A stretch of DNA of 64,000 bases from the NCBI RefSeq assembly GCF_037023745.1, contig NZ_CP146101.1, forward strand, positions 5,844,001 through 5,908,000, written 5' to 3'. A program made the position numbers and the translations under genes. Shown here in pieces: positions 8,848 through 16,642 of this stretch. A model generated the notes under the pieces. The model saw only the letters and a program-made list of their open reading frames with translations, made no database searches and was not told the DNA's origin. The DNA comes from Streptomyces sp. SCSIO 30461 (GTDB taxonomy: Bacteria; Actinomycetota; Actinomycetes; Streptomycetales; Streptomycetaceae). Every line of letters begins with the position of its first letter. The first letter of the stretch is position 1.

Positions 8848-9786
8848 ATGACCTTGCTGAACTCCCCCGCCCATGCCCCGGCCGGCACCGCACCGGCCGG
8901 CGGCGTGGGCGCGGGCCCCCGCCGGGGCTCGCTTCCCCGCAGGCTCAGGCCGCCGGCCTGGCTGTCCGCGCTACCACTGCTGCTGCTCGTCGCCGTCGCT
9001 TTCGGGCTGCCCGCACTGGCCATGGCCGACGGCGCCCTCACTGTCACCGACCCGTCCACCGGCCTCCCCACCGGCTACGGACTGGACCATGTGGTCGCGT
9101 CGGCCGACGGCGCCTACCGCACCGCCCTGCTCGGCAGTGTCAGGCTGTCCGCGCTCACCGCCGCCGCCGGAACGCTCTTCGGGCTGCTGCTCGCCCAGGC
9201 CGTCGTCACCTCGCGCGGCAGGGCGCTGCGCGAGGCGGTGCTCACCGCGTCCGGTGTGCTCGCCAACTTCGGCGGTGTGCCGCTCGCCTTCGCCTTCGTC
9301 GCCACGCTCGGCAACGCGGGCGTGCTCACCACCCGGCTCGGACTCGATGAGTACGGCTGGTCGCTGTACGGCTTCTGGGGACTGGCCCTGACCTATCTGT
9401 ACTTCCTGGTGCCCCTGATGGTGCTGACCGTCGCGCCAGCGCTCGACGGGCTGCGCACCCAGTGGCGGGAAGCCGCGCGTGACTGCGGCGCCTCCGCGGG
9501 CCAGTACTGGCGGCATGTCGGGGTACCGGTGCTGCTGCCGACGCTGCTGGGCGGCTTCGTACTGCTCTTCGGCAGCGCCTTCGCGGCCTACGCCACCGCT
9601 GCGGCGATGGTGGGCAGTTCGGTGCCGCTCGTCACCCTCCAGATCGCGGACGCGCTGTCCGGGAACGTCCTCGTCGGGCAGGAGAACGTGGCTCTCGCGC
9701 TCAGCCTCGACATGGTCCTGGTCGCCGCGCTGGTGATGGCCGTCCATCTGCCCCTTCAGCGGAGGAGCACCCGTTGGCTCGCCTGA
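8848..9786 (+). CDS. ABC transporter permease, first subunit
   Basis: 312-residue inner-membrane permease. After a Pro/Ala-rich N-terminal tail there are about six hydrophobic segments, and the coupling-helix EAA motif is seen as EAARDCGASAGQYWRHVGVPVLLP in the second half (Ala/Gly spacing as in binding-protein-dependent permeases). It starts 7 bp after the binding-protein stop and overlaps the second permease by 13 bp, so the two should be made together as a heterodimer. Substrate is inferred only from the operon. Confidence 0.88.
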   Translation: MTLLNSPAHAPAGTAPAGGVGAGPRRGSLPRRLRPPAWLSALPLLLLVAVAFGLPALAMADGALTVTDPSTGLPTGYGLDHVVASADGAYRTALLGSVRLSALTAAAGTLFGLLLAQAVVTSRGRALREAVLTASGVLANFGGVPLAFAFVATLGNAGVLTTRLGLDEYGWSLYGFWGLALTYLYFLVPLMVLTVAPALDGLRTQWREAARDCGASAGQYWRHVGVPVLLPTLLGGFVLLFGSAFAAYATAAAMVGSSVPLVTLQIADALSGNVLVGQENVALALSLDMVLVAALVMAVHLPLQRRSTRWLA

Positions 9787-10661
9787 ACGCCGTCCGTCCC
9801 TGGCGCGGGGCCGTCCTGCTGGCCGCCGGGATGTACTTCCTGGTGCCGCTGCTCGCATCGGCGGTCTTCACCCTGGACGTACCGGGCCAGGGCCTCACCC
9901 TGTCCTCGTACTCGCGGATCGTCGCCGCGCCCGGCTTCACCGGCAGCCTGCTGCTCTCGCTGGGGCTCGCGACTGCCACCGTGGCCCTGGTGCTGCTGGT
10001 CACCGTGCCCGCCGCGGTCGCGGCCCGGCTGTCGGCGCCACGGCTGCGCCCGGTACTCGAAGTGATGTGCACCCTGCCGCTGGTGGTCCCGCCCGTGGCG
10101 CTGACCGCAGGTCTCGGTACCGTGTTGCGCTGGGGACCCGAGAAGCTGTCCACGACCCCGCTTTACCAGACGTTCGTGGCCGTGCAGAACCCGGACTTCC
10201 CCCTCGTCCTGGTGCTCGCGTACGCCGTCATGGCGCTCCCGTTCGTCTACCGGGCGCTGGACGCGGGGCTGCGGTCCGTCGATGTGCGCACCCTGGTGGA
10301 GGCGGCCCGCGACTGCGGCGCTTCCTGGCCGCGTGCGCTGGTCTCGGCGGTTCTGCCCAACCTGCGCGGCGCTCTGCTGAACGCCTCGTTCCTCACGCTC
10401 GCGCTGGTGCTGGGCGAGTTCACGGTCGCCTCGCTGCTGGGGTTCCAGCCGTTCGCGGTATGGATCGTGCAGGCGTCCGGTTCCGACGCGCGGCTCTCGG
10501 TGGCCGTCTCGCTGCTGAGTCTGCTGCTGACCTGGGCGCTGCTGCTGGCCCTGACCGTGCTGGGCAACCGCCGCAGCGGGCCCGGCGCCTCGTACACGCC
10601 CGCTGCCATGCCCCCCGCCGCTTCCACTGCGGCGTCCACCGCCGAAGGAAAGACCTCCTGA
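9774..10661 (+). CDS. ABC transporter permease, second subunit
   Basis: 295-residue inner-membrane permease with six predicted transmembrane segments and its own coupling motif EAARDCGASWPRALVSAVLP. I chose the TTG at 9774 because a GGAGGAG ribosome site lies just upstream (about 9761-9767); this start lies inside the preceding permease gene. It ends with TGATG, sharing one base with the start of the ATPase gene. It is the partner of the 8848-9786 permease. TTG starts occur in Streptomyces but are weak, which could tune subunit ratios. Confidence 0.87.
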   Translation: MARLNAVRPWRGAVLLAAGMYFLVPLLASAVFTLDVPGQGLTLSSYSRIVAAPGFTGSLLLSLGLATATVALVLLVTVPAAVAARLSAPRLRPVLEVMCTLPLVVPPVALTAGLGTVLRWGPEKLSTTPLYQTFVAVQNPDFPLVLVLAYAVMALPFVYRALDAGLRSVDVRTLVEAARDCGASWPRALVSAVLPNLRGALLNASFLTLALVLGEFTVASLLGFQPFAVWIVQASGSDARLSVAVSLLSLLLTWALLLALTVLGNRRSGPGASYTPAAMPPAASTAASTAEGKTS

Positions 10662-11761
10662 TGCCCACGCTCGACACACCGGTGCGTACCGGCGCCGCTC
10701 TCCGGATGCGCGGACTGCGCCGTGCGTTCGGCCCCACCGTCGCCCTCGACGGGCTCGACCTGGACGTGGCACCCGGCGAGCTGCTCGCCCTGCTCGGCCC
10801 ATCCGGCTGCGGAAAGACCACCGCGCTGCGGGTGCTCGCCGGTTTCGAGCAGCCCGACCGCGGTCAGGTGCTGCTGGACGGCGAGGACATCGTGCCGGTG
10901 CCCGCCAACCGCCGTGACACGGCGATGGTGTTCCAGTCGTACAGCCTCTTCCCGCATCTGACGGCCGCCGACAACGTGGCCTTCGGGCTGCGGATGCGCA
11001 AGGTCGGGGGCGCCGAGCGCCGGGCGCGTGCCGCCGAGCTGCTGGAGCTGGTCGGACTGCCCGGTCACGGAGGGCGCTACCCGCACCAGATGTCCGGCGG
11101 TCAGCAGCAGCGTGTTGCACTGGCGCGCGCGCTGGCGCTGCGGCCCCGGCTGCTGCTGCTCGACGAACCGCTGTCGGCACTCGACGCGCAGGTGCGGGTG
11201 GCCCTGCGGGAGGAGATCCGCAGGCTGCAGCTCGAACTGGGCATCACCACCGTGTTCGTCACCCACGACCAGGAGGAGGCCCTGTCGATGGCCGACCGGG
11301 TCGCCGTGATGAACCAGGGTCGGCTGGAACAGTGCGCCACGCCGACCGAGTTGTACGCCCGACCCGCCACCGGCTTCGTCGCCGGTTTCATCGGCACCAT
11401 GAACCGGATTCCCGCACGCGCCGTCGACGGCGGCCTGGTGGAGCTGCTCGGCGTCCGGCTGCCGGTGGAAGGGGACGCGCCCGACCCCGGTGAGGTCCAG
11501 GCGCTGGTCCGGCCTGAGTCGCTCGACGTCGCGGCGGACGCGGACGGTACGGCCCGGGTGGCCGGAACCGCCTTCCACGGCCCCACCACGCGGGTCCGCG
11601 TCACGCTGGCCGACGGCACGTCCGTCAAGGCGGACGTACCCACGCATACGGTGGCCGGACTGGTCCCGGGCACGGCCGTGACCGTGAGCCCGCAGCAGCG
11701 GCCCGTGCTGGTCGCCTCGCGGAGTGCCGTCTCCCGGGGCGGGGAGGGCGGGCAGGGGTGA
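10661..11761 (+). CDS. ABC transporter ATP-binding protein
   Basis: 366-residue cytoplasmic ATPase that energises the importer. Walker A GPSGCGKTT is at about residues 45-53, the Q loop is in MVFQSYSLFPHL, the signature is MSGGQQQRVALARAL, Walker B is LLLLDEPLSALD, and the H loop is VFVTHDQEEALS. After about residue 240 there is a TOBE-type regulatory domain (LVRPESLDV and following). This is the PotA/FbpC/PhnT-like architecture. The start ATG at 10661 shares one base with the upstream stop; a longer upstream reading is open but overlaps the permease. The stop overlaps the next gene as GTGA. Confidence 0.93.
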   Translation: MPTLDTPVRTGAALRMRGLRRAFGPTVALDGLDLDVAPGELLALLGPSGCGKTTALRVLAGFEQPDRGQVLLDGEDIVPVPANRRDTAMVFQSYSLFPHLTAADNVAFGLRMRKVGGAERRARAAELLELVGLPGHGGRYPHQMSGGQQQRVALARALALRPRLLLLDEPLSALDAQVRVALREEIRRLQLELGITTVFVTHDQEEALSMADRVAVMNQGRLEQCATPTELYARPATGFVAGFIGTMNRIPARAVDGGLVELLGVRLPVEGDAPDPGEVQALVRPESLDVAADADGTARVAGTAFHGPTTRVRVTLADGTSVKADVPTHTVAGLVPGTAVTVSPQQRPVLVASRSAVSRGGEGGQG

Positions 11762-12417
11762 GCGGCCTGCACGCGGTGCTGTTCGACATGGACGGAACCC
11801 TCGTCGACTCCGAGGAGGTCTGGCTCGACGTGGTCGAGACGGCGGTGGTACGCCGCGGGCGCTCACTGGACCCGGCGCGGCGCTCGGCCGTGACCGGCCG
11901 CTCGGTGGACGACACGGCTGCCGTGCTGCACACCTGGCTGGGCACGGCGGAGGAGGAACTCGCCGCGGAACTGGGCGCGGACTTCGCCGCCCGGCTCGCG
12001 GTGGCCGCCGCCCCCCGCCCTGGTGCGCTGCGGCTGCTCGCCGCGCTACGCGCCCGACGGGTGCCCACGGCCCTGGTGTCGGCATCACCGCGAGCTGTGG
12101 TGGAGCAGGTCGCCAGAACTCTGGACGGGCATCGCTTCGACGCACTGTTCGGCGCGGAGGACACCGCGCGTACCAAACCGGCGCCGGACCCCTATCTGGC
12201 GGCCGCCGCCGCGCTCGGCGCGGACCCGCGTCGGTGTGTCGCGGTCGAGGACAGTCCGACGGGTGTGGCATCGGCCGTCGCGGCGGGTTGCCGGGTGCTC
12301 GCGGTACCGTCCGTCGAACCGCTCACCGCGACCGGCAACGTCACCCTGGTGCGCTCGTTGACCGAGGTGGACCCGGAGTTGCTGAGGTCGCTGGTGCCAC
12401 CGGTTCCGACGGCGTGA
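11758..12417 (+). CDS. HAD-superfamily phosphatase (beta-PGM/phosphonatase-like)
   Basis: 219 residues. HAD motif I is DMDGTLVDSEE near residue 10 (nucleophile Asp and the DxD acid/base), motif II is VSASPRAV, motif III includes the Lys of TKPAPDPYL, and motif IV is VAVEDSPTGVASA. A four-helix C1 cap follows motif I, as in beta-phosphoglucomutase, phosphonatase and sugar-phosphatase members. The GTG start overlaps the ATPase stop (GTGA), so it belongs to the importer operon. There is no Schiff-base lysine I can place for true phosphonoacetaldehyde hydrolase, so phosphatase activity on the imported compound is equally possible. Confidence 0.88.
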   Translation: MSGLHAVLFDMDGTLVDSEEVWLDVVETAVVRRGRSLDPARRSAVTGRSVDDTAAVLHTWLGTAEEELAAELGADFAARLAVAAAPRPGALRLLAALRARRVPTALVSASPRAVVEQVARTLDGHRFDALFGAEDTARTKPAPDPYLAAAAALGADPRRCVAVEDSPTGVASAVAAGCRVLAVPSVEPLTATGNVTLVRSLTEVDPELLRSLVPPVPTA

Positions 12418-12418
12418 C

Positions 12419-13192
12419 ATGGGTGTGCGCGTGAGCGAACGACGGACCGGGACGCCGCTGTATCTGAAGGTCGCCGCCGACCTGCGCGCCGCCATCACGG
12501 CGGGCGAGTACGGCTCCGGAGCGAAGTTGCCCGCGGAGGACGCGCTTGTCCGCCGGTACGGCGTTTCCAGGGGTACGGTCCGCCAGGCGCTCGCCGCCCT
12601 GCGCACCGACGGCCTGATCACCTCAAGGCGCGGCGCGCGCCGGGTCGTGCTGCCGACCGGCGGCCCGCTGCTGCACAGTTTCGGCGAGCTGCGCTCGTTC
12701 ACCCGCTGGGCGCGCTCGCTGGGAGAGGAGCCGGGCGGCCGTGTGGTGACGCTGGACCGGGTTCCGGCGGCCCCGGAGGAGGCGGAGCAACTCATCCTGC
12801 CACAGGGTGCGTTCGTCTTCCGGGTGCGCCGACTGCGTACTCTCTCGGGCACTCCGGTGATGGTGGAGCGGACGACGTATCCGGAGCGCATCGGGGAACT
12901 GGTTGCCGACATGCCGTCGGACACTGTGTCGCACTCGGAGGAACTGGAGTTCCACGGCGTCCTGTTCGCGGACGCCAGGCACACGATCGACCTGGTGCCC
13001 GCGGACGATGACGACGCGGAGCTGCTGGGCTGCCGCCAGGGCGAGTCCCTGCTGCGGGAGCGGCGGCATTCGACGGATCCGTCCGGCTCGCCCGTGGAGT
13101 GGTCCCAGGACCGCTATCTGCCGGGGACGGTGGCGTTCACGATGCAGAGCTCGACATCGGCGAGCGCGCTGGGACGCAAGCTCGGCGGTTGA
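12419..13192 (+). CDS. GntR-family regulator with UTRA effector domain
   Basis: 257 residues. The N-terminal winged helix-turn-helix covers about residues 10-78 (LYLKVAADLRAAITAGEYGS, then RRYGVSRGTVRQALAAL), followed by a UTRA ligand-binding domain (GELRSFTRWARSLG ... VERTTYPERIGELV ... LLRERRHSTDPSGSPVEWS). That is the HutC/PhnF subfamily, whose members sense small metabolites and usually repress the adjacent catabolic operon. It starts 1 bp after the HAD stop and is last in the operon. The palindrome at 7625-7655 is the likely target. Its last 56 bp overlap the opposing glyoxalase-fold gene. Confidence 0.9.
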   Translation: MGVRVSERRTGTPLYLKVAADLRAAITAGEYGSGAKLPAEDALVRRYGVSRGTVRQALAALRTDGLITSRRGARRVVLPTGGPLLHSFGELRSFTRWARSLGEEPGGRVVTLDRVPAAPEEAEQLILPQGAFVFRVRRLRTLSGTPVMVERTTYPERIGELVADMPSDTVSHSEELEFHGVLFADARHTIDLVPADDDDAELLGCRQGESLLRERRHSTDPSGSPVEWSQDRYLPGTVAFTMQSSTSASALGRKLGG

Positions 13193-13448
13193 GTTCCGGC
13201 ATCTCCAGGTAGTGCGCGTTGTACATGATGCCCAGGACGTTGCCGAAGGGGTCGACCACGGAGGCGGTCACGAACCCCGGGCCCCGCTCCGTCAACCGCT
13301 CGTAGACTTTCCCACCCATGGACAGACGGAACTCGGCGTACCCGGGGCGCTCGAAGTACGGCCCCTTGCCCAGCAGTTCGGTGTACCAGGCCTTGGCTGC
13401 GATCGGATCGGCTGCCTGGAAACTGACCGTGGTGAGTCCTCGCAACAT
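13137..13448 (-). CDS. VOC (glyoxalase-fold) protein, internally deleted
   Basis: 103 residues. It starts MLRGLTTVSFQAADPIAAKA and has WYTELLG, FGNVLGIMYN and HYLE, typical of small glyoxalase/bleomycin-resistance-fold proteins of Streptomyces. Relatives I remember are about 120-130 residues with a YWHV-type strand and a helix between the EFR strand and the TERG segment; here EFRLSMGGKVYERLTERG joins them directly, so about 40 codons appear lost in frame. The C-terminus (after MPEL) runs antisense through the end of the GntR gene, suggesting the normal stop is gone as well. Probably non-functional or much altered. Confidence 0.6.
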   Translation of the reverse strand: MLRGLTTVSFQAADPIAAKAWYTELLGKGPYFERPGYAEFRLSMGGKVYERLTERGPGFVTASVVDPFGNVLGIMYNAHYLEMPELNRRACVPARSPMSSSAS

Positions 13449-13516
13449 GGTCGCCTCCGCTCAGGCGCGAGTGCCGCGCCGCCGCTCTCCTCGGCGGCAT
13501 GGACGTAGACGGCGAA

Positions 13517-13681
13517 TAAGGGCTGTCCCGTAATCCGCGGTGGATCAGAGCGCGGCGTCAGGTGCGGTGCAACGCAAGGCGGAGGGTCGCCCGCATACTG
13601 GGTGTATTCGGGCGATTCGACAACGCAGCGGGGGCCGTAGCTGTCGTCGCGCGCCCGCCGGGGATTACGGGACAGCCCTTA
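13517..13681. mobile_element. Miniature inverted-repeat element, copy A (161 bp plus TA duplications)
   Basis: An 18-bp perfect terminal inverted repeat, AGGGCTGTCCCGTAATCC, begins at 13519 and its complement ends at 13679; weaker pairing goes on to about 25 bp. TA flanks both ends (13517-13518 and 13680-13681), as expected from TA-targeting elements such as IS630/Tc1. There is no transposase gene. A second, larger copy at 52677-53140 has the same ends and shares most of this interior (GGAGGGTCGCC, GGTGTATTCGGGCGATTCG and flanks). It is therefore a non-autonomous element that needs a transposase from elsewhere in the genome. Confidence 0.85.
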
Positions 13682-13727
13682 GGCCAGGAATCGTCCTCAT
13701 TGCCAGGACGCAGACAACTTCTTGACC

Positions 13728-13744
13728 ACCGGGAGCCTCCCGGT
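13728..13744. repeat. Perfect 17-nt palindrome
   Basis: ACCGGGAG and CTCCCGGT flank a single C. It lies between the miniature element and the RNase terminator, in DNA with no gene (13682-13858). It could be an operator remnant or a weak terminator; no assignment is possible. Confidence 0.35.
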
Positions 13745-13858
13745 CGGCGGTGACACCGGGGTTACGGCACGGTGGACAGTGCCAAGTCCCGGCGGACCGA
13801 CCGCGCCACTCCTCCCCCTCGGGCGGGCGACGAGCGATTCCGGCCCCTGCGGACACGG

Positions 13859-13892
13859 CCGTGCCGCCGGCCCGAAGGGGCCGACGGCACGG
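13859..13892 (-). terminator. Terminator hairpin after the RNase gene
   Basis: CCGTGCCG and CGGCACGG close a stem that continues as CCGGCCC/GGGGCC with a short GAA loop and one bulge. It lies 27 bp past the RNase stop on the minus strand. It is a GC-rich hairpin without a T run, as is common for Streptomyces terminators. Confidence 0.6.
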
Positions 13893-13919
13893 TGGTGGGG
13901 GTGGGGGAAGCGGCGGCGG

Positions 13920-14309
13920 TCAGCAGCCGTGGTCGACGAGGTCGAAGGACGCGTAGTGGTCGGCGGTGTAGTAGTCCTGCGACGCGTCACCGGTGACGAT
14001 GCGGCGGGCGCCACGCGTGGAGGAGCCGGGCGTCTCGACGGTGTACTCGTGGTAGTAGCCCTGCCACTCCGACGGGAGGATGCCTTCGCGGTTGGAGAAG
14101 ACCGTGCCGTCCTGGGAGTAGGGGAACGGACCGCCCTCATCGATGAGTTCGAGGGTGTCATGGGCCTGCGACGGCAGTTCGGAGTAGCAGATCTGGCCTA
14201 CGTACGATGCGGTGGCGGCGCTTGCGGGGGCCGCGATCGAGCCGCCGACGAGCAGCGTGGACACAAGGGCGGCGGCGCCGAACAGGGTGAATCGTGGGGG
14301 GATTCGCAT
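13920..14309 (-). CDS. Secreted guanyl-specific ribonuclease (RNase Sa/barnase family)
   Basis: Extracellular ribonuclease of the N1/T1/Sa family, which cleaves RNA 3' of guanosine. The 129-residue precursor has a signal peptide to about Ala32 (MRIPPRFTLFGAAALVSTLL, then APASA). In the mature part the catalytic residues are Glu88 (YYHEYTV), Arg103 (GARRIVTG) and His118 (TADHYASF), in the order and spacing of RNase Sa; Cys41 and Cys129 form the single disulfide. PFPYSQDGTVFSNREG is the guanine-binding region. I see no barstar-like inhibitor gene next to it, which fits a protein that is only active after export. Confidence 0.92.
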   Translation of the reverse strand: MRIPPRFTLFGAAALVSTLLVGGSIAAPASAATASYVGQICYSELPSQAHDTLELIDEGGPFPYSQDGTVFSNREGILPSEWQGYYHEYTVETPGSSTRGARRIVTGDASQDYYTADHYASFDLVDHGC

Positions 14310-14372
14310 GACTCCATTGACGCGCGTAGAAATTGACGCGTCAATGACAATCGTGGGGAGTTCCTGTGCATC

Positions 14373-14771
14373 TCACCTACACGAATCAGCCACCTCTGGA
14401 TGTTCATACGGATGACATCCCGCCGAAACCGGCTGACGGCCGCCGTCGTCCTGAACGGCCGCACCTCCGAGCAACACCAGCATCAGCAGTCCGGCCATGA
14501 CCAACTGTCCACGTACCAGGGCACGTTTGTGCGCCCAGGTGCCATAGGCGCACAGTGCGAGAGCAACCATCAACAGCACACCCACCACTCCGAGGCAGGG
14601 CCCCGCCGGATTCGCGCGCCCCACCGAGCCGAAGCTCAGCCCCGACCGCGCCCAGGCTCCGTATGTCAGCAGCAGACCCGCCAGCTCCAGGATCACCAGC
14701 GCGTACGCGGCGAACCCGGATGACTTCTGCTCGTCCTGCTGCGGATCGCGGTTAATGGAACGTTCACTCAT
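14373..14771 (-). CDS. Small membrane protein (DUF6234-like)
   Basis: 132 residues from the ATG at 14771 (MSERSINRDPQQDEQK). Three hydrophobic segments are visible (about residues 20-40, 58-80 and 88-110), with a charged N-terminus and a C-terminal tail holding two Cys (AGCHPYEH, DSCR). It resembles a Streptomyces-specific family I remember as DUF6234; no function is known. It is transcribed towards the RNase gene 63 bp away and could share a message with it. Confidence 0.6.
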   Translation of the reverse strand: MSERSINRDPQQDEQKSSGFAAYALVILELAGLLLTYGAWARSGLSFGSVGRANPAGPCLGVVGVLLMVALALCAYGTWAHKRALVRGQLVMAGLLMLVLLGGAAVQDDGGRQPVSAGCHPYEHPEVADSCR

Positions 14772-14867
14772 CCTGCCAGCTTGATCACGACGGCAGGTGG
14801 CGCGCATGAGTACCCGTACTCATGCGCACTGAGCACACCCGCCCGTCACCGGCAGCGGGCCGCCGCC

Positions 14868-15809
14868 CTAACCCCGCGCCCCGTACACCGGCAGTGGCGG
14901 TTCGGCGGCCTCCAGGAGCTTTCGGGCCGCCAGGCCCGCCTCCGCGGGGCTCCAGCGGGCGCCCTTGTCGGCCGTGGGACCCGGCCGCCAGCCCTCCATG
15001 ACCGTGATGCGTCCCGCCTCGGCCTCGAACACCCGCCCCGTCACCCCCTCGCTGTCCGCCGAGCCGAGCCAGACGACCAGCGGCGAGACGTTCTCCGGTG
15101 CCATCGCGTCGAACGCGGCCGGGTCGTCCGGGGTGGCCATCGTCACGGCGAAGGTCCGCTCGGTCATCCGGGTCCGGGCGGCCGGGGCGATCGCGTTGAC
15201 CCGGACCCCATACGGTGCGAGTTCCTCCGCGGCGACGAGGGTGAGCCCGACGATGCCCGCCTTCGCCGCGCTGTAGCCGCCCTGTCCGACCGATCCCAGC
15301 AACCCGGCTCCGCTGGAGGTGTTGACGATCCGGGCCTGGGGTTCGCGTCCCGCCTTCGCCTCGGTACGCCAGTGGGCGGCCGCGTACTTCAACGGCAGGA
15401 AGTGGCCCCGCAAGTGCACTCGCAGCACCGCGTCCCAGTCCTCGCCGTCCAGGTTGACGAGCATGCGGTCCCGAAGGAAACCGGCGTTGTTCACGAGGGT
15501 GTCCAGACGGCCGAACGAGTCCAGCGCGGTGGCCACCAGCGAGCGGGCACCCTCGCCCGTGGTGATGTCGGCGGCATGGGCGACCGCCTCCCCGCCGCTC
15601 GCCCTGATCTCCGCGACGACCTCATCGGCCGGTGAGGCGGATGCGCCCGACCCGTCGGGTCCGGTGCCGAGGTCGTTCACCACGACTCTCGCGCCCTCGG
15701 CGGCGAAGGCGCGCGCGTGCGCACGGCCCAGCCCCCGTCCGGCGCCTGTCACGATGACGACCCTGCCCGCGCAGATGCCGGGTGTCCCACCCGGTGTGGC
15801 GCTGCTCAT
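14868..15809 (-). CDS. Short-chain dehydrogenase, Rv3548c-like (steroid side of KstR2 cluster)
   Basis: 313-residue SDR. The cofactor motif is TGAGRGLG near residue 22, NNAG is at about 113, and the catalytic S-Y-K set is seen as NTSSGAG and YSAAKAG. The N-terminal half has the insertion (DLGTGPDGSGASASPADEVV) found in the hydroxyacyl-CoA dehydrogenase domain of 17beta-HSD type 4-like enzymes. Position and length match Rv3548c of Mycobacterium tuberculosis, which is in the KstR2 regulon. It likely oxidises a hydroxyacyl-CoA in HIP breakdown; the exact step is not assigned. It is 1 bp from the next SDR, with which it forms an operon. Confidence 0.85.
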   Translation of the reverse strand: MSSATPGGTPGICAGRVVIVTGAGRGLGRAHARAFAAEGARVVVNDLGTGPDGSGASASPADEVVAEIRASGGEAVAHAADITTGEGARSLVATALDSFGRLDTLVNNAGFLRDRMLVNLDGEDWDAVLRVHLRGHFLPLKYAAAHWRTEAKAGREPQARIVNTSSGAGLLGSVGQGGYSAAKAGIVGLTLVAAEELAPYGVRVNAIAPAARTRMTERTFAVTMATPDDPAAFDAMAPENVSPLVVWLGSADSEGVTGRVFEAEAGRITVMEGWRPGPTADKGARWSPAEAGLAARKLLEAAEPPLPVYGARG

Positions 15810-15810
15810 C

Positions 15811-16575
15811 TCAAACCTCCTTGTTGGCCGTTGCCGCGTCCAGAAACGCCGGACGCTCCCCGCCTCCGTGCACCAGCAGCGACGCCCCGCTCACATAGGC
15901 CGCGCGCGGCGAGGCGAGGAAGACCGCCGCATCGCCGACCTCGTCCGGCTCGGCCAGCCGCCCCAGCGGCACCGTGCGGCCCACAGCCGCCACTCCCGCC
16001 TCGTCGCCGTAGTGCAGTGGCGCCTGCTCGGTGCGGACCATCCCCAGCACCAGGGTGTTCACCCGGACCCGCGGGGCCCACTCCACCGCCATCGAGCGTG
16101 CGAGGTTCTCCAGCCCCGCCTTGGCCGCACCGTAGGCGGCCGTGCCGGGCGAAGGGCGGGCGCCGCTCACGCTGCCGATCATCACGACCGAGCCGCACGC
16201 CAGACGCAGTTGCTCATAGGCGGCGAGCGACACGGCCAGCGGACCCACCAGATTCAGCTCCAGCACCCGTGCGTGCCGTGCGGGGTCCGCGTCACCCAGC
16301 AACCGGTAGGGCGACCCGCCCGCGTTGTTGACCAGGGTGTCCAGCCTCCCGTATCTGCGCACCACCCGATCGACCAAGTCGCGCGCCGAGGTGGCGTCCC
16401 GCACATCCACGGGCTCGAAGTGGGCCGAACGTCCGGCGGCTTCGAGGGCGGACTGCGGTGGTCTGCGGGCGCAGACGACGACTTCGGCACCCGCGGCGAG
16501 GAAGGCGCGCGCGATGCCCGCCCCGACACCCCGGGTGCCGCCGGTGACGACGGTGACCCTCCCGTCCAGCTCCAT
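15811..16575 (-). CDS. Short-chain dehydrogenase, Rv3549c-like
   Basis: 254-residue classical SDR. The glycine motif is TGGTRGVGAG near residue 12, NNAGG at about 89, and the active site uses SGARPSPGTAAYGAAKAG (Ser, Tyr and Lys present). A C-terminal GGGERPAFLD ends the fold. It is first in a leftward two-gene operon, divergent from echA20 across a 67-bp gap that holds a KstR2-like palindrome. The order SDR-SDR-operator-echA20 is the same as Rv3548c-Rv3549c-Rv3550 in M. tuberculosis. Substrate inferred from context only. Confidence 0.85.
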   Translation of the reverse strand: MELDGRVTVVTGGTRGVGAGIARAFLAAGAEVVVCARRPPQSALEAAGRSAHFEPVDVRDATSARDLVDRVVRRYGRLDTLVNNAGGSPYRLLGDADPARHARVLELNLVGPLAVSLAAYEQLRLACGSVVMIGSVSGARPSPGTAAYGAAKAGLENLARSMAVEWAPRVRVNTLVLGMVRTEQAPLHYGDEAGVAAVGRTVPLGRLAEPDEVGDAAVFLASPRAAYVSGASLLVHGGGERPAFLDAATANKEV

Positions 16576-16607
16576 CGGCTGCTACCTTCCTCACTGGGCA
16601 GTCACCT

Positions 16608-16621
16608 AACAAACGTTTGGT
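16608..16621. promoter_or_regulatory. KstR2-like operator between the SDR operon and echA20
   Basis: AACAAACGTTTGGT is an imperfect palindrome that fits the mycobacterial KstR2 consensus AnCAAGnnCTTGnT except that G/C become A/T in the two inner positions. It lies in the divergent 67-bp gap and can control both directions. A second copy, with the same flanking CCTA, is at 25052-25065, which supports a shared regulator. Confidence 0.7.
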
Positions 16622-16642
16622 GGAAAGGTAGCTGATCGGCTC

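Noticed and set aside
7590..9071. A 493-codon minus-strand frame opposite the binding protein and permease
   Set aside because: Antisense shadow; the plus strand has a lipobox and an operon structure.
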